Below are positions 16,904 to 25,270 of a DNA stretch of 64,000 nt, piece by piece. Within the stretch, counting starts at the first letter, position 1. Each line of letters starts with the position of its first letter. Under the pieces are notes generated by a model. That model made no database searches and was not told the origin of the DNA. It was given only the letters and a program-made list of their open reading frames with translations. The position numbers and the translations under genes were made by a program. The stretch lies in the NCBI RefSeq assembly GCF_029537735.1, contig NZ_JARPUQ010000002.1:1170240-1234239 (forward strand), given 5' to 3'. This DNA is from Robiginitalea aestuariiviva. Its GTDB lineage: Bacteria; Bacteroidota; Bacteroidia; Flavobacteriales; Flavobacteriaceae.

Positions 16904-18652
16904 TTACCGAACCACACTAACGCCCGGGTTTACCAGGGTTAACAGTTCCTGGTTAACGCCTTTAAGCTGCAGGCGGAAAGTGCGCACCTGCTGCTGTTGC
17001 CCCCGCTGCCCGTAACGGGTGTAGGTGGTGATCTTCACGTAGGTGGGGGTCAGGCTCTTGTTCCCGTGATAGACCGCATTCACCTTCCAGGTGCCCGGCA
17101 GGTTTTCGTCTATCACAAACTCCGCGACCGAATACCCATTGTCCTTTTCGTCCAGAATCAGGGCCTCATTGTCCGCATAGGTATGCTTCCAGGTGGTGTA
17201 CTGCCCTTCCGGGTTTACAAACTGCAGGTCGAATTCGGCCTCGCTGTCGTTCCATTCCACCACCACCCGGGTGCTGCCGTCCACATAGGGGTCCGTCTGT
17301 ACCTTCCGGGGGTCTGCCCCAAGGCTGCGGCCTTCCAAAGCCAGCAGGTTATCGCTCTCGTGCTGTATGATCTTGCCGAATTCCTCCGAAGCGGTCAGGT
17401 ACCCCTCGTCCAGCAGGTATTTGTAGCGGGCGTACATGGCGGCCGCCTTTCCGGCTTCCCCTGCCGCCCGGTAAGCCCGGGCAAGGTCCAGGTAAGACTG
17501 GCTGTAGTGCGGCCTCAGGATAAAAATATCCTTATATAAATCCAGGGCTTCATCGGGCATACCCAATTCCTGATAGCGATAGGCCAACACCTTGAGCAGG
17601 GTGGCATTCTGGCTCCATTTTTTACGTTGGGCAGTCCCTATTTCTTCTGCCACTGCAATACCCCCGGAACGTTCACTAAAATGTAGGAAGGCGTCCAGGT
17701 AAAAGTATGGGGAGGCATTATAAGAGGCCTCATATTCATAATATGCCTTTTGAGCCTCCTCCAGGGTAGGAGCATTTTCGAGGGCTTTGAGGTACGCGGG
17801 GGCACCTTGGGCCACCTCGGTCCCGGAGAGTACTTTCCCGGTTACATAATTGTTTTTCAAGCGGGCCTGGTCCTGTTGTTTGGCTGCTACCGCGGCCTGT
17901 CCGTTAACCGTGTTGATAATGATAACCCCACCACTGTTTTCTGCAGATGCCCCATACCTAACATTAAAGGCTAAAGATGATACGATGGCCATGCGTTTAA
18001 TGGAATTAACATCTAACCAAAGTGGCACATCCGAGAAAATCTGACCATCCACGTCGTACATCGCTACCCTCGCTCTGGAAATCGATCCAGGTCCCCTGAT
18101 GACAATATATCCTCCGCGCATACAGTCACCTACAGCCCAAACTCCTGCAAACCGGTTACGAATTACATCCAGAACACATAACCCTATGGGGGCAATCTGT
18201 TCATCTGTCATGATCCTAATTTTTCCCGGAGCCGTAGTGGCATCAATAATCCCATATGCAGTCTGGATCAGGTTTGGATTCGTCCGATATTCAGCAGCCA
18301 GATCCGCCTGTGATTTCCGATTGCTTTTGGTTACGGTAACTTCATCCAGTTCCTGGATATCCGGTATCATAATCAGGTTCAAAAAACGGGTCACGTCCTC
18401 CACCCGCACCCGGTATTCCTTCATCCCCGTGTAGGAGTACATCAGCAGGTCCCCTGGTGAAGCCGCGACCTGGTATTTACCCTGGGCGTCTGTGAAGACC
18501 TGGGTGTCCGAACCTTCTACGGAAATACGGACATCCTGCAAGGCCTGGCTGCCATCTGTAATGGTCCCCGAAATCACCTGCTCCTCTTGGGCCCACAAGC
18601 CCTGGGCCACCAGCAGGAGGGCGGCTCCAATCCATACGCGTAGATGCATCAT
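16904..18652 (-). CDS. Secreted barrel-less SusC-plug / TPR / DUF2135-like protein (paralogue 1)
   Basis: 582 residues, first of three paralogues. Signal peptide (1-21); carboxypeptidase-like domain (about 26-95); DEVTVTKS linker; SusC-type plug (about 125-250) with IRGPGSIS, DVDG and GGVIIINT at 241-248; TPR-like helices (about 285-430); C-terminal beta domain (about 465-575) resembling DUF2135, with EFDLQFVNPEGQY and YHGNKSLTPTYVK. A Cys pair at 159 and 177 is conserved in all three copies. A normal TonB receptor would continue into a barrel after the plug; none is present. It lies just upstream of the 377-residue partner. Function unknown; an envelope scaffold or regulatory partner is only a guess. 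Confidence 0.8.
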   Translation of the reverse strand: MMHLRVWIGAALLLVAQGLWAQEEQVISGTITDGSQALQDVRISVEGSDTQVFTDAQGKYQVAASPGDLLMYSYTGMKEYRVRVEDVTRFLNLIMIPDIQELDEVTVTKSNRKSQADLAAEYRTNPNLIQTAYGIIDATTAPGKIRIMTDEQIAPIGLCVLDVIRNRFAGVWAVGDCMRGGYIVIRGPGSISRARVAMYDVDGQIFSDVPLWLDVNSIKRMAIVSSLAFNVRYGASAENSGGVIIINTVNGQAAVAAKQQDQARLKNNYVTGKVLSGTEVAQGAPAYLKALENAPTLEEAQKAYYEYEASYNASPYFYLDAFLHFSERSGGIAVAEEIGTAQRKKWSQNATLLKVLAYRYQELGMPDEALDLYKDIFILRPHYSQSYLDLARAYRAAGEAGKAAAMYARYKYLLDEGYLTASEEFGKIIQHESDNLLALEGRSLGADPRKVQTDPYVDGSTRVVVEWNDSEAEFDLQFVNPEGQYTTWKHTYADNEALILDEKDNGYSVAEFVIDENLPGTWKVNAVYHGNKSLTPTYVKITTYTRYGQRGQQQQVRTFRLQLKGVNQELLTLVNPGVSVVR

Positions 18653-18714
18653 AATAAACGGTTTTTTGTCAGGTTGCTGAAAGAGTAAGCGGAATCGCTT
18701 TGTAGGGGAATTCT

Positions 18715-18736
18715 CTAAAATACATTAAATTTAAAT
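18715..18736 (-). promoter_or_regulatory. Promoter-like motif shared with paralogue 2
   Basis: On the minus strand ATTTAAATTT is followed after 4 bases by TATTTTAG (box at 18722-18715). Paralogue 2 has the same pair 6 bases apart (20636-20613). The box sits about 63 bases before the paralogue 1 start. The AT-rich intergenic region 18653-18847 also has an inverted repeat GTACACT (18768-18774) / AGTGTAC (18796-18802). No gene is seen in it. Confidence 0.4.
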
Positions 18737-18847
18737 AGGTTTTGCATTGCTTTAAATCTTTCCGGGTGTACACTTTGCTTATCATGGCGCTACGCAGTGT
18801 ACCTTAGGCCCATCAGAGTAAGAAATGTGTATTTTTTTTAAATGAAT

Positions 18848-20590
18848 TTATTTTTTTGAAGCGAAATTCGCCGGGTTATTCAAAGTAACCAGTTCATAAT
18901 TCAGATTTTTGACCTGTAAGCGATGTACCTCAATTTCCATATGCTGCCTGGAGGTACCGTAGTGCTCATACCGGGTAATCTTCAGATAGGTTGGGGTGAG
19001 GGACTTATTGCCCAAATAGGTGACGTTAATGCGCCACCGTCCCGGAAGTGACCGGTCCAGAATAAATTCCTTGGAACTGAACCCGACGATCTTCTCCTGC
19101 ATGATGGCTTCAGCATCTTCAAAGACCGAATGCCTCCAGGTATAGTACTGCCCTGAGGGATTGACAAATTGCAACTCAAAGTCGGCATCCGAATGGTTCC
19201 ACTCCACAACAATGCGCATTGTACCTCGCGTTTCATCGTCTGGGTCTATATACACCGTATTATAGGATTTGGCGCTCAGCAACTCGCGCTTGTGCAGATT
19301 ATATAGGTTATTAATTTCCCGTTCCAAAAATGGAGAGGCGTTCAGGGTATCCGAAGGCAGTTTTTCCTGGTTTACCAGATTACGGTATTGCTGTAAGAGC
19401 ATATGGGCTCGCAGGGGTTCCCCCTGCATCCTTTTAATCCGCACCATATCCAGATAAGATTGCAAGTACTTCGGTCGAAGCCGGAAGATGGCTTCATAGG
19501 CATCCTCCGCCTTGTTGAGCCTGCCCTGGGATTCGTAATAGTACGCCAGGGCTTTTAGGGCCACCGGATGGTCTGCCAGCATTTGAGCATGTTCTTCAAT
19601 CAAAGCATCTGCAACGGTAAAGTCCTCAAATTGCTCTGAAAAAACGCGGTAGGCGTCAACTACGAAATACGGAGAGCTCTTAATGCGCTCATTCAGGCTG
19701 TCATACCGGACCCTAGCTTCCTGAAGATTCTTACTGCCCTGTAAGAGGCTAAGGTGCCCGGGTAAATCCTTTATCAGGTCTGCTCGCGTAGGTACAGGGT
19801 TTTCCAGGTAATTATTTCGCAATCGTGCTAAATCGAATTCCTTTGTCTTTTTTGGCGAAAAACTTCTTGTATTTATCACTATTACACCGCCAGCCTGCCC
19901 GTAACGCGCCGTAAATCCAAGGCCCGCCACAATGGCGATTCGTTTGATGTTATCTAGGGGGATCCAAATGGGGGCCTCCCTGAAGATCATTCCATCTACA
20001 TCCCAAAAAGGTGACAACGTTTGAGTAATGGAGCCTACGCCCCCACGGAGGGTTACCGTACCTCCCCCATAGCAATCACCCAAAACACGGATACCGGGTA
20101 TCCTATTTCTGAGAAAATCCAGGATACAAACCCCTACAGGAAGAATCTCTTCTTCGGATATTACCCGGACCGAGTTGGCCATGGTACTTGCATCTATAAA
20201 CCCAAAAGCGGTTTGAAACAAATTATTATTGTACGGATATTCCAGACGTAAATCCTCCTGAGTTTTTCGGATTCTTTTTTGAACAACCACTTCGTCCAAC
20301 TCAATAATTTCGGGGAGCAGGACCGGGTTGTGAAATCGTGCAATGTCTTCTACAAGGTACCTGTAGGTCTTATAGCCAACTGCGGAAAAAACAAGCGTAT
20401 CCCGGGTTTGAACCACAATCCGGTATTTCCCTTCGCCATTGGTAAAGGTTCCCGTATCGGTACCGGCTACGCGGATTGAAACATCTGCCAAGGGCAACCG
20501 GCCATCACTTACCGTTCCAGAAAGTTCACGTTGTTGCCCTGCTGTGAGTATAGGTAAGACAAGGAACATCAAAACGATACAACGCTGCAT
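18848..20590 (-). CDS. Secreted barrel-less SusC-plug / TPR / DUF2135-like protein (paralogue 2)
   Basis: 580 residues from ATG 20590 (MQRCIVLMFLVLPILTAG signal peptide). Same architecture as its neighbours: carboxypeptidase-like domain, DEVVVQKRIRKTQEDL linker, plug with TLRGGVGSI, DVDGMIF and GGVIVINT, TPR-like helices (ALAYYYESQGRLNKAEDAYE), and the C-terminal FELQFVNPSGQYYTW plus YLGNKSLTPTYLK domain. The Cys pair CILDFLRNRIPGIRVLGDC is conserved. Its codons look clearly more A/T-rich than those of paralogue 3 and the surrounding genes, suggesting a different history. It has its own promoter-like region, so it may be transcribed separately. Confidence 0.8.
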   Translation of the reverse strand: MQRCIVLMFLVLPILTAGQQRELSGTVSDGRLPLADVSIRVAGTDTGTFTNGEGKYRIVVQTRDTLVFSAVGYKTYRYLVEDIARFHNPVLLPEIIELDEVVVQKRIRKTQEDLRLEYPYNNNLFQTAFGFIDASTMANSVRVISEEEILPVGVCILDFLRNRIPGIRVLGDCYGGGTVTLRGGVGSITQTLSPFWDVDGMIFREAPIWIPLDNIKRIAIVAGLGFTARYGQAGGVIVINTRSFSPKKTKEFDLARLRNNYLENPVPTRADLIKDLPGHLSLLQGSKNLQEARVRYDSLNERIKSSPYFVVDAYRVFSEQFEDFTVADALIEEHAQMLADHPVALKALAYYYESQGRLNKAEDAYEAIFRLRPKYLQSYLDMVRIKRMQGEPLRAHMLLQQYRNLVNQEKLPSDTLNASPFLEREINNLYNLHKRELLSAKSYNTVYIDPDDETRGTMRIVVEWNHSDADFELQFVNPSGQYYTWRHSVFEDAEAIMQEKIVGFSSKEFILDRSLPGRWRINVTYLGNKSLTPTYLKITRYEHYGTSRQHMEIEVHRLQVKNLNYELVTLNNPANFASKK

Positions 20591-20612
20591 AGTCAATTGT
20601 TAATGGTCTTTC

Positions 20613-20636
20613 CTAAAATAATAAACAAATTTAAAT
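20613..20636 (-). promoter_or_regulatory. Promoter-like motif upstream of paralogue 2
   Basis: ATTTAAATTT and TATTTTAG on the minus strand (20636-20613), matching the element upstream of paralogue 1. A short inverted repeat GGTGT (20641-20645) / ACACC (20653-20657) lies immediately upstream. The remaining intergenic bases to 20845 hold only the terminator at 20800. Confidence 0.4.
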
Positions 20637-20799
20637 GATTGGTGTAACGATCACACCTAATGCCTTGTTTTACTGATAGCTATACTATTAATTTCGGGAT
20701 GGCGCATGTACTAAAACCCCGGAATTCCGGGTTTGAAATACTGTTCCGCCCGTAAGGTTAAAGTATCGTTAAAGTGGATAAATTGACGCAGGATAAAGA

Positions 20800-20825
20800 A
20801 AATGCCGGGGAAAAACCCGGCATTT
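20800..20825 (-). terminator. Intrinsic terminator after paralogue 3
   Basis: AAATGCCGGG (20800-20809) pairs with CCCGGCATTT (20816-20825), 21 bases past the paralogue 3 stop. On the minus strand the stem's own 3' end runs into a short U-rich stretch; there are also T residues on the plus side. Confidence 0.75.
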
Positions 20826-20845
20826 TTCGCTGTAGCGCAGGGCTC

Positions 20846-22690
20846 CTAATTCATCGCCACCCGCACGCTCTTGGCAAGGCTAAAGAGGCGTTGGGGTACA
20901 TCCTTGAGCTTGAGCTGGAATACACGGGTCTCCTTCCGCTGCGCCCGCGTCCCATACTGGTCGTAGATGGTCACCTTCAGGTAGGTGGGCGTCAGGCTTT
21001 TGTTGCCCTGGTAAGTCACATTGACCTCCCAGTTGCCCGGCAGGGATTCGTCAATCAGGAATTCCTGGGCGCTGTACCCCAGGCGTTTTTCCTGGCGGAT
21101 GACCTCTTCGCTGGCGGCCATACTGTGGTTCCAGTTAAAATACTGCCCTTCCGGGTTCACAAATTGCAGGTCGAATTCGGCTTCCCCGTCATTCCACTCA
21201 AATACCAGGCGGGTACCCTTGAAATCGTTCTCTTCTGCCACGTAGAGGTCTGAACGCTTATCCGCCCCTACAATACTCGCCCGGTGCAGGTACAGCAGGT
21301 TGTTGTTTTCCCGCTCCAGGATAGGCCCGAAATGCAGGCTGTCCTGGGGCATCATCCCGTTTTGGGTCAGGTAGGCGTAGCGCTGGTAGATGCCGGCGGC
21401 CTTATCGTACTCCCCCAGTTCCCGGTAGCTGTTGGCTAAATCCATATAGGACTGCCCGTACTGGGCCCGCAGGCCCATCACTTCCTTGTACAGGGTGTTG
21501 GCCCGGGTATAGCGCCCCTGGGCCTGGTACACATAAGCCAGTGCCTTCAGCAAGACCGGGTTGCCTGCAAAGAGTCGCTGATGCTCCTCCAGCAAGGCAT
21601 CTGCAAAGGCCTCCTCTTTCCGCACTTCGAAAAAGTGGCGGTACGCATCCAGAAAGAAAAAGGGAGAGCCGGAATATTTACCGGCGTAGGTTTCATAAAC
21701 TTCCCGGGCCTGCACAGTAGAACCGGCATTTCGCAACTCCATGAGATAGGTAGGGGCATTGGCCGCCACCTGCTCCGGGCTCAGTACATCTCCCCGTACG
21801 TAATTGTTGCGCAGGCGGGCCATGTCCGTCAGGGCATTTCGGCGGGGGCTGCCGCTCATGGTATTGATCACGATAACGCCGCCGGCCCCTACATTCCCGT
21901 ATTGGGTGGTCGTGGCAAAATTGTTCAGGATGGCCAGGCGCTTGATCTGTTTTACGTCCAGCCATACCGGGGCGGTATAGAAAATCTGCCCGTCAACGTC
22001 AAAAATCGCAGAACGTTGGTTAAAGATGGAGGAAGCCCCACGGATAAAGACCCGCCCGCCTTCCGGGTTGTCAAAACCCTGAAAGTTCCCGGCATCACTC
22101 TCGATTCCCTGGCCTGCTGTCAGGTTGGTCAGCTGATCGTTTACCCCGGCCCGGATCCCACCGGCACCAATACAGTCGCCCTGCACGCGTACGCCTGGGA
22201 ACTGGTTGCGAAGAAGGTCCAGGATACACAGGGTTACCGGATTGATATCTTCTTCGTTCATAAACTGCACCTTTCCCGGAGCGGTATCGGCATTAAGAAT
22301 GCCATAGGCCGTACGGATCAGCCGGTTGTTTACCGGGTATTCATAGGCCAGTTCCTTCTGGGTTTTCCGGTTGCTGCCCACCACCACAACTTCGTCCAGT
22401 TGGGCCACGTCCATCACCAGGGTGGGGTTCAAAATACGGGTCACATCTTCTACCCGGATGCTCAGGGGTTTCATCCCCTGGTAGGTAAAAGAAATATCAT
22501 CCCCGGGGCTGGCCGCTATGGTATAGCGACCCGCGGCGTCGGTAAAGGTGCTGGTCTGCGAACCTTCTACCTGCACCGCTACGTTCTCCAGGGCAGTCCG
22601 GCCATCGGTAACCCGGCCGGTGATGGTACGTTGCTGGGCCATGAGCCCGGCGCCCGCCATCAGGGCAATCAATACCAAGATCTTTTTCAT
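20846..22690 (-). CDS. Secreted barrel-less SusC-plug / TPR / DUF2135-like protein (paralogue 3)
   Basis: 614 residues from ATG 22690, chosen because MKKILVLIALMAGAGLMAQ is a clean signal peptide. Architecture as in the other two copies: carboxypeptidase-like domain (RTITGRVTDGRTALENV), DEVVVVGSNRKTQKEL linker, plug with VFIRGASSIFNQ, DVDGQIF and GGVIVINT, TPR-like helices, and the C-terminal EFDLQFVNPEGQYFNW / YQGNKSLTPTYLK domain. It differs by an extra Gly/Asn-rich insertion of about 30 residues after the conserved GDC, before the plug's IRG. Its base composition matches the surrounding genome. Function unknown. Confidence 0.8.
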   Translation of the reverse strand: MKKILVLIALMAGAGLMAQQRTITGRVTDGRTALENVAVQVEGSQTSTFTDAAGRYTIAASPGDDISFTYQGMKPLSIRVEDVTRILNPTLVMDVAQLDEVVVVGSNRKTQKELAYEYPVNNRLIRTAYGILNADTAPGKVQFMNEEDINPVTLCILDLLRNQFPGVRVQGDCIGAGGIRAGVNDQLTNLTAGQGIESDAGNFQGFDNPEGGRVFIRGASSIFNQRSAIFDVDGQIFYTAPVWLDVKQIKRLAILNNFATTTQYGNVGAGGVIVINTMSGSPRRNALTDMARLRNNYVRGDVLSPEQVAANAPTYLMELRNAGSTVQAREVYETYAGKYSGSPFFFLDAYRHFFEVRKEEAFADALLEEHQRLFAGNPVLLKALAYVYQAQGRYTRANTLYKEVMGLRAQYGQSYMDLANSYRELGEYDKAAGIYQRYAYLTQNGMMPQDSLHFGPILERENNNLLYLHRASIVGADKRSDLYVAEENDFKGTRLVFEWNDGEAEFDLQFVNPEGQYFNWNHSMAASEEVIRQEKRLGYSAQEFLIDESLPGNWEVNVTYQGNKSLTPTYLKVTIYDQYGTRAQRKETRVFQLKLKDVPQRLFSLAKSVRVAMN

Positions 22691-22809
22691 AACCAAGTGT
22701 TTTTTAGTCCTTAAAAGATACGGAATAAAGCAATGCGCCAAAAATACAACCGGGCCCTTTCCCTTTCAGGAAGATGCTCCATTGCCTTTGGGGTTGCGCC
22801 GGAATGCCG

Positions 22810-24165
22810 CTACTCAGTGTTGTTGGCGGAAGGCCTGGGGATAAGGTACAATTCCGTCTGCCGCCCGTCCACATAGCGGAAGCCTTCCGGGCCAAAATAC
22901 CCGGGTTCCTCCAGCATGACGCGGATATCCCGTTGCCACTGGGGGAGGTTAACGGTAGTGTTGAGTTCTATGGCATAGACCGTCCCTGCATGGAGTCCGT
23001 AGGAGGCCCCGTCCGCGCCGGGTATCCCCTGCTGGGCATCCCACATCCCGATCGTGGTACCGGCCGAATGGCCGTAGGTGCCCAGGGGGTGGGTATAAAT
23101 GGCCGGTTGCAGCCCTTGTTGGCGAGCCGCTTCAAGGGCAGCTTTCAGGATGTCGTTCCCGGTACGGCCCTCCCGCATCTGGGAGGTAAGGGCATCCTGC
23201 ACGCGGTTGCCATCCATCAGCGCCTCCCGAAGAAATGCCGGGGCTTCCCGCTCTCCCGGGCGCAGCACGTAGGCCAGCTGCTGGCAATCCGTATTAAGCC
23301 GCAGGTACGTAATCCCAAAATCACAATGCAACAGGTCTCCGGGCATTATAGCCTGGGCCTCGGGGCGGTCCGAGAAGGAATACAGGTGGTCCTGCAGGGC
23401 CTCGGAGGTGCGCTGTATGTCTACGGTGGGGTGGAACCAGGTGTCCAGGCCCAGGTCTGTTACTTTCTGGCGCATCCACCATTCCACTTCTGCGGTGGTA
23501 GTGCGCCCGGGCATGATCACCGCTTCGGAAAAGGCCTCTGCTATAATCTGGTGGGTGATGCGTGCCAGATGAGCATACAGGGCCATCTCCCGGGGCGTCC
23601 GGGTTTCGATCCAGCCCACCGCCAGGTTTTCGGCCGAAACCACCCGGTTATGATACCGGCGCGGAAGGGCTTCCATAAACAGGTCGTAGTCCGTTTTGTC
23701 CAGCCCGTCGGCAATGTTGTGGTCTTTGGAAAAATTCAGGGCAATTTTATCCGGGTTGCGGGCCTCAATCAGCTCCACCAGCCGCTGCCACTGGTCCGGC
23801 TGTTTTTCCTTGTCCCAGGCGGACACAATGCTTTTGCCAATGTTGTAGCGGGCCACGGCCAGTTTTTCGGTAACCCCTGCAGCTTTATCCCGGTTAAAAA
23901 GCAGCATGGTCCGGCGGCGTGCACTAAGCCAGGTGGCCGGGAGAAAGGTCTTCAAAACAGGATCTTCATTATACTCCCGTGAAATCAGGATCCACATATC
24001 GATCCCCTCCCGGTCCATCAGGGCCGGCAATACGGTCTGCAGCCGTTCTTCCAGCAAGGCATCCACAACTTCGGCGCGATCGCGCTCGGGTAAAATGACC
24101 TGCCCGCTCAGCAAGGGGAAACAAAACCCCTGCATCAGGGCCGCTATCAAAACAATACGCTTCAT
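22810..24165 (-). CDS. Secreted M24 family metallopeptidase (Xaa-Pro aminopeptidase-like)
   Basis: 451 residues with a signal peptide (MKRIVLIAALMQGFCFPLLSG), so it is probably exported, unlike cytoplasmic PepP. An N-terminal creatinase-like domain is followed by the pita-bread fold with the five metal-ligand positions recognisable: Asp in LLHCDFGITYL, Asp in NTDCQQLAYV, His in THPLGTYGHSAG, Glu in AIELNTTV and Glu in MLEEPGYF. It should remove an N-terminal residue before proline, or act as a dipeptidase. It lies between the plug array and menE; only 22 bases separate it from menE upstream, so it may be on the men transcript. Confidence 0.9.
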   Translation of the reverse strand: MKRIVLIAALMQGFCFPLLSGQVILPERDRAEVVDALLEERLQTVLPALMDREGIDMWILISREYNEDPVLKTFLPATWLSARRRTMLLFNRDKAAGVTEKLAVARYNIGKSIVSAWDKEKQPDQWQRLVELIEARNPDKIALNFSKDHNIADGLDKTDYDLFMEALPRRYHNRVVSAENLAVGWIETRTPREMALYAHLARITHQIIAEAFSEAVIMPGRTTTAEVEWWMRQKVTDLGLDTWFHPTVDIQRTSEALQDHLYSFSDRPEAQAIMPGDLLHCDFGITYLRLNTDCQQLAYVLRPGEREAPAFLREALMDGNRVQDALTSQMREGRTGNDILKAALEAARQQGLQPAIYTHPLGTYGHSAGTTIGMWDAQQGIPGADGASYGLHAGTVYAIELNTTVNLPQWQRDIRVMLEEPGYFGPEGFRYVDGRQTELYLIPRPSANNTE

Positions 24166-24187
24166 GGTTCGGGTTTAAGGATAATAA

Positions 24188-25270
24188 CTAAGTTCGTTTG
24201 GCCCGCAACTGCTTCAGGGTACTGGGCCGGTCTATTTTACCGCTGCGCGTTTCCGCAAAGGCTTCTGTCCAGTACACCGCCCTGGGCCAGTGGTTTTTCT
24301 CGAGGGCAACCTTTTCTTTGAGGCTGGCCAGCAAGGCCTCCCCATCCCCGGTGCCTTCCACCACCATCACCAGGCGCTCCCCCAACTGCGGGTCCTTTTC
24401 CCCGGCCAGGAAAAAACGGTGGTCCATAAACTCGGACAGCTTGGTTTCCAGGGTTTCCGGGAAGAGTTTAATCCCACCGGAATTTACTACCCGGTCTGCA
24501 CGGCCCAGCCAGCGAAAAGTGGTCTCGGACAACAATTCCACCTGGTCGTTGGTCACCACGGGTTCTTCCCCCAAATAGGGGGCATATACCACCAGGCAAC
24601 CCCGCGCATCCTGTTCAAAGCGGATGTCCGGCAGGGCCTGAAACGGGCCATCCGGGCTGATTGCCCTGGGCCCGCTTATGGGTTTTACCGCCACGTGGGT
24701 AATGGTCTCGGTCATCCCGTAGGTCTCGTAGATCTCGGCCGAGAAGTTCTTCAGGGTGCGCAACAGGGCGCGGGAAACGGGGGCGCCCCCGATAATCAGC
24801 CGGCCTACCTTGGGCAGGGATTTCAGGGAACTCCGGACCTGGGCCGGAGTAAGGGCAGTAAAATCGATCGGTTTCCCCAACTCCTTCAGCGGATTCAGGG
24901 AGGGTTTTACATAGTACAGGGACCATCCCAGCACCATGGCGCGTACCCACATCATTTTTCCGGCTATAGTAGATGCCGGCAGGCACAAAAGGGCGCGTGT
25001 CCCAGCTCCCAGCCCAAAATAGGCGCCGGTAGCCCGCGCACTGGCTACCATTTTTTCCTTTTCCAGCAGGATGGGTTTGGGCGGGCCGGTAGAACCAGAG
25101 GTTTGCTGCACAATATGGGGGCTATCCGATATCCAGTCTAACAGGAAATCTCCTATCTCCTTTTCGAAGGGCTCCCCTTCTTTGATCAGGCTATAGGCAA
25201 TCTCCGCAATATCCTCATAGGAATACGGGATCCGGTTCAGGCAAAAGGCGGCGTGGTGAACGTGTTTCAT
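24188..25270 (-). CDS. menE: o-Succinylbenzoate-CoA ligase
   Basis: 360 residues, a compact form without the full N-terminal domain of E. coli MenE (about 450), as is usual in flavobacteria. It activates o-succinylbenzoate with ATP and CoA in menaquinone synthesis. The adenylate-forming motifs are present: P-loop TSGSTGPPKP, YGMTETITH, GRADRVVNSGGIKLFP and the catalytic-lysine region RSGKIDRP. Its ATG overlaps the stop of the CPBP gene by 4 bases (ATGA), and that gene overlaps menC, showing a translationally coupled menC-CPBP-menE unit. Confidence 0.93.
   Translation of the reverse strand: MKHVHHAAFCLNRIPYSYEDIAEIAYSLIKEGEPFEKEIGDFLLDWISDSPHIVQQTSGSTGPPKPILLEKEKMVASARATGAYFGLGAGTRALLCLPASTIAGKMMWVRAMVLGWSLYYVKPSLNPLKELGKPIDFTALTPAQVRSSLKSLPKVGRLIIGGAPVSRALLRTLKNFSAEIYETYGMTETITHVAVKPISGPRAISPDGPFQALPDIRFEQDARGCLVVYAPYLGEEPVVTNDQVELLSETTFRWLGRADRVVNSGGIKLFPETLETKLSEFMDHRFFLAGEKDPQLGERLVMVVEGTGDGEALLASLKEKVALEKNHWPRAVYWTEAFAETRSGKIDRPSTLKQLRAKRT

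Noticed and set aside
15768-22690. Array read as broken (pseudogene) TonB-dependent receptors
   Set aside because: All three copies are full-length open frames with the same replacement C-terminus and conserved motifs, so the missing barrel is a design feature and not decay.
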